DNA of 64,000 nt from Isoperla grammatica (Eukaryota > Arthropoda > Insecta > Plecoptera > Perlodidae), in contig OX246745.1 of the NCBI GenBank assembly GCA_945910005.1, forward strand, positions 7,728,765 to 7,792,764. Direction: 5' to 3'. Below the pieces are notes generated by a model that did no database searches, was not told the origin of the DNA, and saw only the letters and a program-made list of their open reading frames with translations. Positions 45,243-57,050 of the stretch are shown here, in pieces (positions within the stretch are counted from its first letter, which is position 1; each line of letters starts with the position of its first letter). The translations under genes were made by a program, and so were the position numbers.

Positions 45243-45971
45243 ATCAAGACAAATGCTTTCATTATTCATATAGATGTAAATGGAATAGTTTTCGTTGTTT
45301 ACATATTATTGTTCCACGTGTGAGTGGTTCTGGCCCGGTCCACCTTGTACACTGTACAATAGCGAGTGATCCATGTCATCACATAGACCGAACCGTACCC
45401 TACTGTGTTCAATTCAATTCGTGCTATTCATTGTATCGAATGAATCTAAACCCAACAGGTGGGGACAACGCAAGAAGAATTATCTATATCCGGAAGCGGA
45501 AGCCGCCCTAAAGTTCCAACAACAAGCTGTACCTCAAGCCCTACGCACAATAGGGTATTGCACGCATTTTCTACAGCTCTGGAAGTGTGTGAAATATAAT
45601 ATAGACCTTCAGCTAGAGACACCGGAAACGTTATTTAAAAGTTAAAAAATGAACTAATTATATTTTTATGATGGTTCAAAGTTTTCGATTTTCGGTTTCC
45701 CGTTCAAACGGCTTGTGACATATGCTCCGTTTATTCCCCGCCGTAAGTATGTGTGAAACTTTACAGCTCGTTTTTATAAATGAAAATTTATTCTAATCAT
45801 CGAAATATTATTTTTGTGTTCAGAAAGTTAATCCTTATCTAGTAGAATAATTATAAAATTACTTGCACATAGGATAGCCTATATTTGGCATTGCGCAAGC
45901 ATAGGGAAGCGCAAGAGCAATAATTCATAACGCCTACACAATTCGCGTGACACAAGCATAGTGCAACGAAC
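45243..45971. other. unassigned DNA
   Basis: No gene or repeat is recognised. Confidence 0.4.
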
Positions 45972-46546
45972 TATACTGCTCTCACTGTAACGTACAAGGT
46001 GTTGTCGTCACGGAGTATGTAATAATTTCCCCTCCTCCTTTCCACCACAACTCGGTACTGGCTGAGCGCTTGAAGCCAGGTGTCATTGTTTAAAATAGCA
46101 ATCTTTTGAAGTAGTTAAATGTTACAATTTCTCAATTTCTTCTCAGGTATATGGAATAATTACGAAAATGGATTTAAAATTAACTTTGAATTTTAAAAAT
46201 AGCTTGAAAACTGTCAATTTTATAGCAGTGGTCTCGTCATCATTATAATTTTCAGACTATGCCAACATTCTTAATATTCATGCTATTTTTAAATTTCAAA
46301 CTTAATTGTAAATCAATTTTTTGTGATTAATCCATAAACTGAGAAGTAATTGAGAAATGGTATCATTTAACTACTTCAAAAGATTGCTATTTTAAACAAT
46401 GACACCTGGCTTGTTGACCGCAACCCTCCCCGCATACCTTTCTCGCACGCGCTCAGCCAGTACCGAGTTGTGGTGGAAAGGAGGAGGGGAAACTAATACA
46501 TACTCCGTGACGGCAACACCTTGTACGTTACAGCGAGAGCAGTATA
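45972..46546. mobile_element. foldback element, ~235-265-bp arms
   Basis: Left arm 45972-46203 and right arm 46282-46546 are inverted copies. They start TATACTGCTCTC and end GAGAGCAGTATA, and share GTAACGTACAAGGTGTTG and AATGACACCTGGCTT. The loop is about 78 bp. The right arm carries about 36 bp (GACCGCAACCCTCCCCGCAT and onward) absent from the left. There is no coding capacity. Confidence 0.9.
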
Positions 46547-47791
46547 TCACAAGTTGTCGCCTGCACTCGCCATGGTTTGAGGTGAGGCTAGAGGTGGACT
46601 ACAAATTCAATAATACTACTTTTAATTATAGGTTAAAGGATTAATTGACCTGCATACACTTGCATTGAATAGACGTCCATAAGTATAACAATTCTCGCTC
46701 GTGTTCAACAAATTCGTTGCCTTCAGCCTTGGAATTAAGTCAAAGTTTTGTGACAGCTTCATTTTACAAAGTCATTGATGACACAGTGCATGCAAACAGG
46801 TGGGGGAAAAAGTTGTTAATTTATTTATTTTATTGTATTGACATTTAAGGCCAGTGTCAGTACAGAGCCTGATTTAAGTCGCATAATAATACACGCTAAA
46901 AACAGTTCCTAATTTGAGTGCGCGCGTATGACGAGACAAAAGTCTCAGTTGGAACGAGATTCATATTGGTCTATCGTAACGTGGCGCTGGTGCATACACA
47001 ACACAAGGAAATATAAAATGTAACCATCTGTTGTATTGCGCCATGCGCTCGCTCTTGTGTCAGTTGGAGACGAGCCCATACATGAGTAATGGTGTATATT
47101 CCTTACGCTGTGCTTGCACTTTGCCAATAGGGAATTAGCATCAGACACAAATATTGCTCAGAGTACCTAAAAATGATAGATCCTTATCCAAAAATAACGT
47201 GGATATAATCTTTATGTCTGTAAAGTTCCAGTTCCGGTTCTGTTATAGAATTTCAAGTTTTGACATTTTTACCTTTGTGAAACGGTCCATGACGTAAATC
47301 GTTGATAAACAACACATTTTATGAATTAATTTATCTCTAAAGCTATCTCGCTTTTCAAAACAGCACTTCATTGTTGTCGATCTTCAGATGTTTTATTTTA
47401 AAACCTTATTTATTTCTAATATTCTTTAAAAATAAATTGTAGTCATTGGACATTGGCGTATTGGGTAATGTTCAAGAGTAATACCGAACATTTTAGAAAC
47501 AAATATGATTCAAAACATGCTATTGCGAGTGAAATTCTCTGCAAAACCGCGTTTCTTGTTATGATTGGTCGGTTTGGATCCAAACTTTTGATATCATTCC
47601 CCGTTTTCCCCGCCATAACGATTTGCGAAAATTTCGGCTAATTTTTATCAATGAATTCTATTTCAAAACACACAAATGAACGTGATTCTATACACACACA
47701 AAATGGTATTCAACTTGACGGAACCGTAAAAAAATCAACCGAAAGTTCCCTATAGTGCGTTGGCCTTCACTTTCAGGCTCATGTGTCGCTG
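46547..47791. other. unassigned DNA
   Basis: Nothing recognised. Confidence 0.4.
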
Positions 47792-47962
47792 AGGGCCAGT
47801 TTCACCAAACTTAATCCGGCGATTTTCTTTTAATAGGAGATCAAAAATGGCACCCGGTAGAAGCCACCATGCATTTTGTATTGTATTGTTTGTTGAAACC
47901 ATGGTATAACCAATCCGAGATTAGTAAATCGACCGATTAAAAACTTTGGTGAATTCGGACCT
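47792..47962. mobile_element. MITE with ~28-bp TIRs
   Basis: AGGGCCAGTTTCACCAAACT at 47792 is inverted as CTTTGGTGAATTCGGACCT at 47962, with TTAATCCGG / CCGATTAA inside. Length is 171 bp. It resembles family 2 MITEs in style, not sequence. Confidence 0.75.
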
Positions 47963-48754
47963 AAGGCTTTGCCAGATGTAGGCCTACACGGTGTTCTAGT
48001 TGTAATCTGTTCCAGTTGTACGGTTTACGCAATCGGCACTTCAACTGAGCGATGACACATGCTCATGTTAGTCATAGTGTGTGGGAGTCACGGAACACTC
48101 ATTTAATTTACGTTGCTCAAACAAATAGGTATTACATAGTCTTGCTCCGGCTTCAAACCAAACCCGAACACCGAACACCCTGATTTTGACTTCCACCCTA
48201 TGCCCCGGGGGGCCTGCTTTAAAAGCCGGGTGAATAATGTGCAGCATTAGTTTCCATGCTGCTCAACATTCTGCTGTCACCATCAATCATTATTAATTTT
48301 AGTATAGATGTTTACAAAACTGATTTAAAATCATTAAACAATAATCCTGTCCAATGTGGTACCGGCCATCGTAAATATGCCCGGATAATGTTTTCTAGTA
48401 CCGATACTGCTATAGAGAACAAGATTGTAAGAACACTGCGTTTTATTATGCATAGAGTAGATAGGTACTAATGAAGTGTTGCATGGTGGAATTACCACTT
48501 TTGTAACTCCGAATGGGTGCAAGAATAATGTCTCAAATGCTACTGAAGAACAGACGCAGACATGTCAACGTAATACACTTCAAAACAAGTTTTAAATTAA
48601 CTTTAAAGTTTCGAAATAACTAGTTATAAATCTTCATAAAAAGGTTTTATTAGTGGAAAAGAATAGTTGTTCAAAGAACATACGATCAATTGTTATTTTT
48701 CTTCGTGTTATGGAGTAATTTAGATTAGAATGTTGACTAGCATGATCAGTATGG
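47963..48754. other. unassigned DNA
   Basis: No gene is seen. Confidence 0.4.
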
Positions 48755-50575
48755 TAAGAAGTCAGTTACTGAAAAACTGTGGGGTATCAGCAAGTTTGAA
48801 GAACATGTTTCAATAGGTTATGTATTGCAGATTAATAATTTACTATAGGTGGTGCAAAACATATCACGGTTTAGTGAAAAATTAGGCGCATCTGGTTAAG
48901 GCGGTATTATTTCCCTCGCAAAGCTACGAACCTGGGTCAATTACTATTAAACTGTGGGGTGTCACAAAGTTTGGAAAACATGTTTGAATAGGTTATATAT
49001 TGCAGATTAATAATTTACTATAGGTGGCGCAAAACATATCACGGTTTAGTTAAAAACTAGGCGCATTTCTTTAATAGTGTATTATAATTATATTTCCCGT
49101 ACGGAGGTACGAACCTGGGTCAATTACTTAAAAACTGTGAAGTGTCACGCAGTTTGGAGAACATGTTTAAATAGGTTATGTATTGCAGATTAATAATTTA
49201 CTATAGGTGGCGCAAAACATATCACGGTTTAGTTAAAAACTAGGCGCATTTCTTTAATAGTGTATTATAATTATATTTCCCGTACGGAGGTACGAACCTG
49301 GGTCAAGTACTGAAAAACTGTGTGGTGTCACGGAGTTTGGAAAACATGTTTAAATAGGTTATGTATTGCAGATTAATAATTTACTCAAGGTGGCGCAAAA
49401 CATATCAGGGTTTAGTTAAAACATGAGGTGCATTTCTTCAATGGGGTATTGTAATTATATTTCCCTCACGGAGGTACGAACCTGGGTCAATTACTGAAAA
49501 ACTGTGGGATGTCACGGAGTTTGGAATACATGTTTAAATAGGTTATGTATTGCAGATTAATAATTTACTATAGGTGGCGCGAAACATATTAAGGTTTGGT
49601 TAAAAAATGATGCGCATTTGGTTAAGGCGGTATTATTTCCCGAACGGAGGTACGAACCTGGGTCAATTACTGAAAAACTGTGGGATGTCACGGAGTTTGG
49701 AATACATGTTTAAATAGGTTATGTATTGCAGATAAATAATTTACTATAGGTGGCACGAAACATATCAAGGTTTCTGGTTTAGTTAAAAAATGATGCGCAT
49801 TTGGTTAAGGCCGAACGGAGGTACAAACCTGGGTCAATTACTATAAAACTGTGGGGTGCCACGGAGTTCGGAAAACATGTTTAAATAGGTTCTGTATTGC
49901 AGATTAATAATTTACTATAGGTTGCGCAAAACATATCAGGGTTTAGTTAAAAAATGATGCACATTTCGTTAATGGGGTATTATTTTCCTCACGGAGGTAC
50001 GAACCTGGGTCAATTACTCTAAAACTGTGGGGTGTCACGCAGTTTGGAGAACATGTTTAAATAGGTTATGTACTGCAGATTAATAATTTACTATAGGTGG
50101 CGCAAAACATATCAGGGTTTAGTTAAAACATGAGGAGCATCTTTGATGGGGTTTCCCTCACGGAGGTACGAACCTGGGTCAATTACTCTAACACTATGGG
50201 GTGTCACGCAGTTTGGAGAACATGTTTGAATAGATTATATATTGCTGATCAATAAATTACCATAGGTAGCGCGAAACATATCAGGGCTTAGTAAAAAAAA
50301 TGATGCACATTTCGCTAATGAGGTATTATTTCCCTCACGGAGGTACGAACCTTGGTCAATTACTCAAAACCTATGGGGTGTCACGCAGTTTGGAAAACAA
50401 TAGGTGGCGCGAAACATATCAGGGTTAGTCAAAAAATGATGCACATTTCGTTAATGGGGTATAATTTTCCTCACGGAGGTACGAACCTGGGTCAATTACT
50501 CAAAACCTGCGGGGTGTCACACAGTTTGGAAAACATGTGTGCATAGGTTATATATTTCAGATTAATAATTTAGTA
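48755..50575. repeat. ~180-bp satellite array, about 10 units
   Basis: The anchor ACGAACCTGGGTCAA occurs near 48926, 49109, 49292, 49476, 49652, 49823 (ACAAACC), 49999, 50168, 50345 and 50481. Intervals are 183, 183, 184, 176, 171, 176, 169, 177 and 136. Each unit has TGTGGGGTGTCACGCAGTTT, ACATGTTTAAATAGGTTATG, GCAGATTAATAATTTACTAT and GGTGGCGCAAAACATATCA. Variation is mostly at the CATTT...TATTTCCC part. The last interval is shortened by a deletion. The period is close to one nucleosome repeat. Confidence 0.95.
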
Positions 50576-51654
50576 AGAACTACGCAATATGGTAGATATG
50601 TTTGAAGACGTATACAAGCAACGACCAAAAGGCTTAAATTGACGGTACCTTGTATACCTATACTTAAACGTGAATTGTGCACTGTGCACTGAGTATGGCT
50701 GAAATACATTCATTCATACCGGTTTTATTGTCAGTAACTATAAGAGTTATTTTCAAAGTTGATTGCTTTGTGTGCATCAAGCAATTCCCAGGCGTTTTAT
50801 TTGAAAATGTGATTGTCTAAATTAAATGTACCAGTTCAAGCCGAGAGAACACTCCGCTGCTTTGTCTCTTGATTCGAGCAATGGAAGGGGGGGCGAGAGG
50901 AGGGGGGGGGGGGGGGGGTGAGGGGTGGACAGGGCGCATGCCCGGCAACAGGTGTTAGGCAACCCCTTCTTATTTCATATCCGCTTGTTCCGTAGTCGCG
51001 GACGATTCTAAACGAAGACACAGAGCGAATGACTGACCCTCAAAGGGAAGTGGGAAAAGTTCGAGGAAAACTTGTGTGATCTAATCATTTACACATGTGT
51101 GAAGTGTCCCGTCCATTTCCACGAAAGTATAGATAAGTTAGGCAGTTTTTTAACGTAAGTTACACCTTTACCATTATTAATGCCCTGCACGCTGGCCAGT
51201 TGATGGTCACGTATACATGGAAGTGATTGTGATCTGTCGACCGGAGATTGTATCACGTATCGCGTAACAGACATAGCAAAGCAAACTAAAAGAAAGTACA
51301 CAATGTACGTGCTCCATATTCCGAGTTACCCCCCAGAGTGAGCGAATGGAAGTATCGGCGGGGGTAAGCAAACAGCATTACCGTCCATTAGGCGTAGTAG
51401 CACTTTTCAGGTCGGTTCCCGCAACCTGAAATATCAATTTGAACGCCAGAAAATCAATGCACAATCAGGAGATGATAAATGGCGGCAGCTGCTGGCAACA
51501 ATGTAAAAACAATAAGGCGATAGTAATTAAGACATTTCCGCCATCTGGCTCCCTCCGTTAATATCTCAGATCAGTTCTTCCAAGCCGACACTGCAGTGAT
51601 AATACTGTCTGTCTCCCTGTGTCTGGCCAGCGCGCCGAGACATGTGTTCATATA
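50576..51654. other. unassigned DNA with G17 run
   Basis: G17 lies at 50902-50918. No gene is seen. Confidence 0.4.
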
Positions 51655-52831
51655 CACCAGAGAGTGAATTCCCCCGGTCCTATGCAGCAGAGAGTGAATT
51701 CCCCCGGTCCTATGCACCAGAGAGTGAATTCCCCCGGTCCTATGCAGCAGAGAGTGAATTCCCCCGGTCCTATGCAGCAGAGAGTGAATTCCCCCGGTCC
51801 TATGCACCAGAGAGTGAATTCCCCCGGTCCTATGCAGCAGAGAGTGAATTCCCCCGGTCCTATACACCAGAGAGTGAATTCCCCCGGTCCTATGCACCAG
51901 AGAGTGAATTCCCCCGGTCCTATGCAGCAGAGAGTGAATTCCCCCGGTCCTATGCAGCAGAGAGTGAATTCCCCCGGTCCTATGCACCAGAGAGTGAATT
52001 CCCCCGGTCCTATGCGGCAGAGAGTGAATTCCCCCGGTCCTATGCACCAGAGAGTGAATTCCCCCGGTCCTATGCAGCAGAGAGTGAATTCCCCCGGTCC
52101 TATGCAGCAGAGAGTGAATTCCCCCGGTCCTATGCAGCAGAGAGTGAATTCCCCCGGTCCTATGCACCAGAGAGTGAATTCCCCCGGTCCTATGCAGCAG
52201 AGAGTGAATTCCCCCGGTCCTATGCAGCAGAGAGTGAATTCCCCCGGTCCTATGCAGCAGAGAGTGAATTCCCCCGGTCCTATGCAGCAGAGAGTGAATT
52301 CCCCCGGTCCTATGCAGCAGAGAGTGAATTCCCCCGGTCCTATGCAGCAGAGAGTGAATTCCCCCGGTCCTATGCAGCAGAGAGTGAATTCCCCCGGTCC
52401 TATGCAGCAGAGAGTGAATTCCCCCGGTCCTATGCACCAGAGAGTGAATTCCCCCGGTCCTATGCACCAGAGAGTGAATTCCCCCGGTCCTATGCAGCAG
52501 AGAGTGAATTCCCCCGGTCCTATGCACCAGAGAGTGAATTCCCCCGGTCCTATGCAGCAGAGAGTGAATTCCCCCGGTCCTATGCACCAGAGAGTGAATT
52601 CCCCCGGTCCTATGCAGCAGAGAGTGAATTCCCCCGGTCCTATGCAGCAGAGAGTGAATTCCCCCGGTCCTATGCAGCAGAGAGTGAATTCCCCCGGTCC
52701 TATGCAGCAGAGAGTGAATTCCCCCGGTCCTATGCAGCAGAGAGTGAATTCCCCCGGTCCTATGCAGCAGAGAGTAAATTCCCCCGGTCCTATGCAGCAG
52801 AGAGTGAATTCCCCCGGTCCTATGCAGCAAG
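51655..52831. repeat. 30-bp minisatellite, 39 highly uniform units
   Basis: The unit is AGAGTGAATTCCCCCGGTCC then TATGCAGCAG. Almost the only variable base is the seventh of TATGCA[G/C]CAG; 11 of 39 units carry C. Single other changes occur at 51863, 52017, 52776 and at the last base of the array. A 30-bp unit without stops leaves two plus frames and one minus frame open for about 400 codons, giving QRVNSPGPMQ, ESEFPRSYAA and LLHRTGGIHS repeats. The G/C change is non-synonymous in all three and no synonymous change is seen, so I read it as non-coding. EcoRI sites (GAATTC) recur every 30 bp. Confidence 0.97.
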
Positions 52832-53634
52832 CTAGGCATTTGCCAATAAATTATTACAACTTTATGAGTCTAAAAATATGGTTAATTCGTCCTTTAAAAA
52901 TATCCTTTAAAATCTCGTTCGTTTTAATGGTTTAATCACACTTAAATACAGTGACGAGCATACAAACAACGCGTGTTATTTTAACCAACAAGATTAATAC
53001 GTCATGTAATACTTATCTCAGCAGGCAACAGTAAACGCTTGTGCAGAATGCGTTATTGACGTTCTAAAGAGGGATTATCGAATATATGAGAGCAATTATT
53101 CTGTGTCGCCAAGGCCAGTAACAGTAGATTATCTCTACGGAAGTATTAAACCACAACGTCATTAGAAGTATTGATTGACTTTTTGCTTTCCACTTGACCT
53201 GTGCGACGAGTGTTGTTTGCCATGGGGCTGACTTCATACATTCGACCCTTAATGGGGGGAGGGGAGGGGGGGGGGGCGACTTTGGACTTTTGAGGTGTAA
53301 CATTTTGTGTCGTTGCCATTAAAGGACTATAGCAATGGAACATAAACGGTTGCATTTATTTTCTTTTTAAATACATTCATAAAATGGTGTATGATTTTAA
53401 AAAATTACATGATTAGGTACCTTCAAAATTGATTGTGTGTGTGGATAGAGATGACGAATGTTTGAATAGGCAGCTCGATGAGCTGAGATAAGGAAGGAGT
53501 TTCGCGTGTGTATTTAACTGAAACGCAAATGGAAATTCTGAATTGATGGGGGAGTTAGTTAGTGGAGGATAGAAATGTTTTCGAGCCGTTTTGTCCTGTA
53601 GCTCCGGGGCCCGTGGATAATATTTAATAAAAGG
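52832..53634. other. unassigned DNA with G-rich tract
   Basis: GGGGGGAGGGGAGGGGG... at 53254-53276. No gene is seen. Confidence 0.4.
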
Positions 53635-53790
53635 ACATAATAATAATAATAATTATAATTATATTTTTAACTTTTATTATACACAAATTAATGACCATTC
53701 ACTCAGAAAACCCCACAAGGCCTGAGAAAGGCTCATTGGTGTGGAAAAGTTACACAAAACTTACAGTCGATTGTGATACAATAGAGAACG
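53635..53790 (-). repeat. possible LINE 3' end with (AAT)n tail
   Basis: Plus-strand TAATAATAATAATTATAATT at 53638 is followed by sequence whose reverse complement reads CCACACCAATGAGCCTTTCT and CAGGCCTTGTGGGGTTTTCT upstream of the tail. A 5'-truncated LINE is possible, but no protein remnant is visible. Confidence 0.25.
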
Positions 53791-54149
53791 GAACAATTAT
53801 TAAGTTATTGAATACCAAAAAAGATTCGAAAAAAGATACATTAGAAAATATAATTCACAAGTGATAATTGTAGATGGAATCAAAAAAAAAAGATTTAAAA
53901 AATCGTTATTATAAACAGATTAGGAATCACCAGAGAGAAGACGTGTTTTGAGCTCTAGTGGCAACTTGCGGTACAATGTAACATCTGTGCCCATATTTCC
54001 ATACAAAATCAAGGAAAGATGCATTTACTGCTTTATCTAGAGTAAAAGGCATAAAATATGCTTTAATGTACAAAAACGTTAACAGGAAGCGCGTATAAAC
54101 TCCCTCAAATCCCAAACTCACCCTTAATGTTTTTGATTCCCTTATGGCA
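53791..54149. other. unassigned DNA
   Basis: No gene is seen. Confidence 0.4.
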
Positions 54150-54234
54150 ACCCCGAAATTGTGCAATGAATCCGATTCGACCGACGTTATATTATGACCT
54201 ATATCTGTCTAGTAAGTCGTAAAACACCAAATAC
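54150..54234 (+). repeat. SINE-B 3' portion
   Basis: CTTATGGCAACCCCGAAATT, GTGCAATGAATCCGATTCGA and AGTAAGTCGTAAAACACCAA follow the order of the 33060 and 36088 copies. Confidence 0.55.
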
Positions 54235-54696
54235 TAACGACACGACAGGCAGAGCTACTTATTCTCACCGGGCCCAGACGGGGCAGTGTTAGAATTACGG
54301 AGACAACTTTTCCTACAACTGTGAAGATGCCAGTGAAGAGCGACCAGTGAAATGCGCCTCCTGTTGAGCCTGCCTAGAGATTGCCCAAGTCCTATCGTCC
54401 GTCCTCCTCGACCATAACGTGGGTATCGATCCCTCGTAGAAGGCGCCAAGCTATCCGCAATGTGTAACAGTTCCAATTAACTAGAGCCAATATGTTGCGC
54501 GCATAAAACTCCCTCGTTATTCAGGACCCCACGAGAAGGTTGGAAATTGATTCCACTATTCACTATAGATTACGACATTGGTGATTTAAAGAAACAGTTT
54601 AACATCAAACGTAAACTGTTTATATCGCGCCTCGCCGACATGGTTTTGATCTTAGATTTATTTTATAAATAAATACACAACTTTAGATATAACTAA
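54235..54696. other. unassigned DNA
   Basis: The minus-strand frame at 54255-54476 has no family signal. Nothing else is recognised. Confidence 0.4.
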
Positions 54697-54834
54697 TGCC
54701 CGGTCTTATGAACTAGAAGTAAATATTTAGGGTATCAGCTCACTTAAGTTCACAGCTTCTGATTGGTGGTTGCCTTGGTGAGAACAAGTTAGCGGCGACT
54801 TAAATGTTTAGTTGGAAGTTATAAGACCGGCCAT
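54697..54834. mobile_element. palindromic MITE family 2, copy 2
   Basis: ATGCCCGGTCTTATGAAC is inverted at the right end as ATAAGACCGGCCAT. The centre CTTCTGATTGGTGGTTGCCT matches the copy at 15167-15312 (CTTCTGATGGGTGGTTGCCA). Confidence 0.78.
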
Positions 54835-54986
54835 AAATCCATTTTAATAATTTAAAATCATCTCTATTTCATGGACATTACACAACAAAATGCCGAAAAA
54901 ACATCGTTGTTGTTATAGTTCGTGATGTTTTTCTTCTTTCCCATTTTAAAAATGTGTATTACATTTGTAACACCCCAGTCAGAAGG

Positions 54987-55022
<36 letters not shown>

Positions 55023-55634
55023 AGATCTTAGAAAAACGACTCTACAAGACTATTTTCTGCTGATGGAGGGTTGAATACAAGGCGACGTTTGAGGCGAATT
55101 ATTAACACTTGTTTGACGTGAAGGCGATAAAACGTTGACGCGTTTAAATGAGTAAAAGTGGAATTGTTCGAAAGCTCGAGCTATGCAATGAATACGTGAT
55201 CAGTTCCGTCCTACAGGATGCCTCGTTACTTCGTCAGCAGGAGGTGCAGGAGGTGACCTTGTTTGTCAGCAATTTTGTGAGAATGTTACGGTTTTTGGTC
55301 GTTTTTTTTTTAATTGTAATGAGTATTCTGAGTTGTTTATGGTTCATCAAGCAGAATGTAACACGATAGTGTTTGGATGAATTTAGTAAATTTCAATAAT
55401 ATCTGCAAATGTTCTAGTTCTTCAAAACAGGAGACATTGATCCTAGATTATGCAATACGTGCAGCGTGCAGTTCATTCGGCACTCTGCGCTCAACCTTGC
55501 GATGGATTATAATTTATAACACTTCCAACACTTCAACTTGACTTGCAAACCTAACAAGCACATGCACGCACGACATCATTAACATTTACACAAGTTCGTC
55601 CTATACCAGGGAATCGATCCGAAATTAATTTCGG
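54835..55634. other. unassigned DNA; (AT)n; weak candidate exon
   Basis: (AT)n lies at 54991-55017. An ATG-started 73-codon frame at 55148-55369 has a charged N-terminus and a hydrophobic span (FLVVFFLIVMSILSCLWF). GAG|GTGACC could serve as a donor inside it. There is no homology I recognise, so I do not call a gene. Confidence 0.3.
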
Positions 55635-55765
55635 GTTTGGGTTCAGGTTCAGAGATAACGATTTTGTTTCGGGTTCAGGTTTAGCAAAATAAGAATTCAG
55701 GCTCGGATTGGCAGGCAGTTTTTGTATTTGTGCTTATAAAGGTTCGGGTTCAGGTTCACTTCCAT
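55635..55765. repeat. degenerate TTCGGGTTCAGG repeats
   Basis: Five or so variants of TTCGGGTTCAGG occur with irregular spacing. This is a low-order degenerate repeat. Confidence 0.5.
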
Positions 55766-56437
55766 TCGCAGTCGATTTTGACAATAGGTTTTCGGGAAAC
55801 TACTTTGTTTGAATGTTTTTACCTCGTCTAGGCCCGGGGTATTTTTTGAGTTGCTATTAAAATAAGTTGAACATGTTCGCGTTGATGTGTCCACCATGCA
55901 GTGTTCTGTGCTGGTGAATGCATGTATCCATGAACATGTTGCTCGTACTATGTACGAGCCCATGTAGCCCATGCGAGACTCTGGCGCTTCTCAGTCTCGC
56001 CAACCAAAAATCACAGAGCCTTCGGGTCTGGGGGTGATTGATTGTCCGACCAAAAGTCCACAAACCATGAAATGGAACATACGGGTATGACCTGATCGCC
56101 CCCCCCCCCCCTTCAACTTTGTGATAGTTTTAGTACTATCAACACAAAGTGTATTTCTGAATGAATATTGAATTAATCTGAACTCATTTTTCGGACAAAT
56201 TTCCTAGATTTCTTCTTTCTCTTCCGGACCCAGGCCCCATTGTTTACACTTGGCGGAATCAACACAGCAAACATCCAATCACCCAAAAAAGCACTACCAG
56301 TATAAAATTCTCCTTGTATCAATTATCGATGAAAATATTCAAAATTCAAGGCGATAAAACGGGTTTTACTTTGTACTAATCATAAAATAACCCGTTCATC
56401 TACGTTTGTCTAAATATATTTTTTTGTCTGATTGCAG
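55766..56437. other. unassigned DNA with C13 run
   Basis: C13 lies at 56099-56111. Immediately before the next array, TATTTTTTTGTCTGATTGCAG looks like a splice acceptor. Confidence 0.4.
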
Positions 56438-56958
56438 ACCCAGCACTCTTGGAAGCGAGTGTACCGAGCTGTCGTCCCTCTTGGAGTGAGTGGAAGGTAT
56501 TGCCCCAGCACTCTTGGAAGCGAGTGTACCGAGCTGTCGTCCCTCTTGGAGTGAGTGGAAGGTATTGCCCCAGCACTCTTGGAAGCGAGTGTACCGAGCT
56601 GTCGTCCCTCTTGGAGTGAGTGGAAGGTATTGCCCCAGCACTCTTGGAAGCGAGTGTACCGAGCTGTCGTCCCTCTTGGAGTGAGTGGAAGGTATTGCCC
56701 CAGCACTCTTGGAAGCGAGTGTACCGAGCTGTCGTCCCTCTTGGAGTGAGTGGAAGGTATTGCCCCAGCACTCTTGGAAGCGAGTGTACCGAGCTGTCGT
56801 CCCTCTTGGAGTGAGTGGAAGGTATTGCCCCAGCACTCTTGGAAGCGAGTGTACCGAGCTGTCGTCCCTCTTGGAGTGAGTGGAAGGTATTGCCCCAGCA
56901 CTCTTGGAAGCGAGTGTACCGAGCATCGCTGTTGTCTCTCTTCGAAGCGAGTGGAAGG
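56438..56958. repeat. 65-bp minisatellite, 8 units
   Basis: The unit is CCAGCACTCTTGGAAGCGAG, TGTACCGAGCTGTCGTCCCT, CTTGGAGTGAGTGGAAGGTA, TTGCC. The first seven units are essentially identical and the eighth is diverged after CGAG. Since 65 is not a multiple of three, each strand cycles through three frames. The minus strand has no stop in any phase, which creates frames of 123-221 residues. The plus strand has a TGA in one phase. The array starts after a TTGCAG and ends at GGAAG|GTAAGC. Confidence 0.96.
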
Positions 56959-57050
56959 TAAGCGAAAGCGTTGATCCGATTAACGCTTGCGCTATTTGCA
57001 TTCTCATTGAATCAGTTCGTTGTGCATGTTGACGATTGAATCGGTTCACC
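56959..57050. other. spacer between two minisatellites
   Basis: 90 bp of unique DNA. Nothing is seen in it. Confidence 0.5.

Noticed and set aside
51571..52935. Open frames of 397-438 residues on both strands
   Set aside because: The 30-bp unit lacks stops in several phases; variants are non-synonymous in all of them and the plus frame at 51619 lacks an ATG start.
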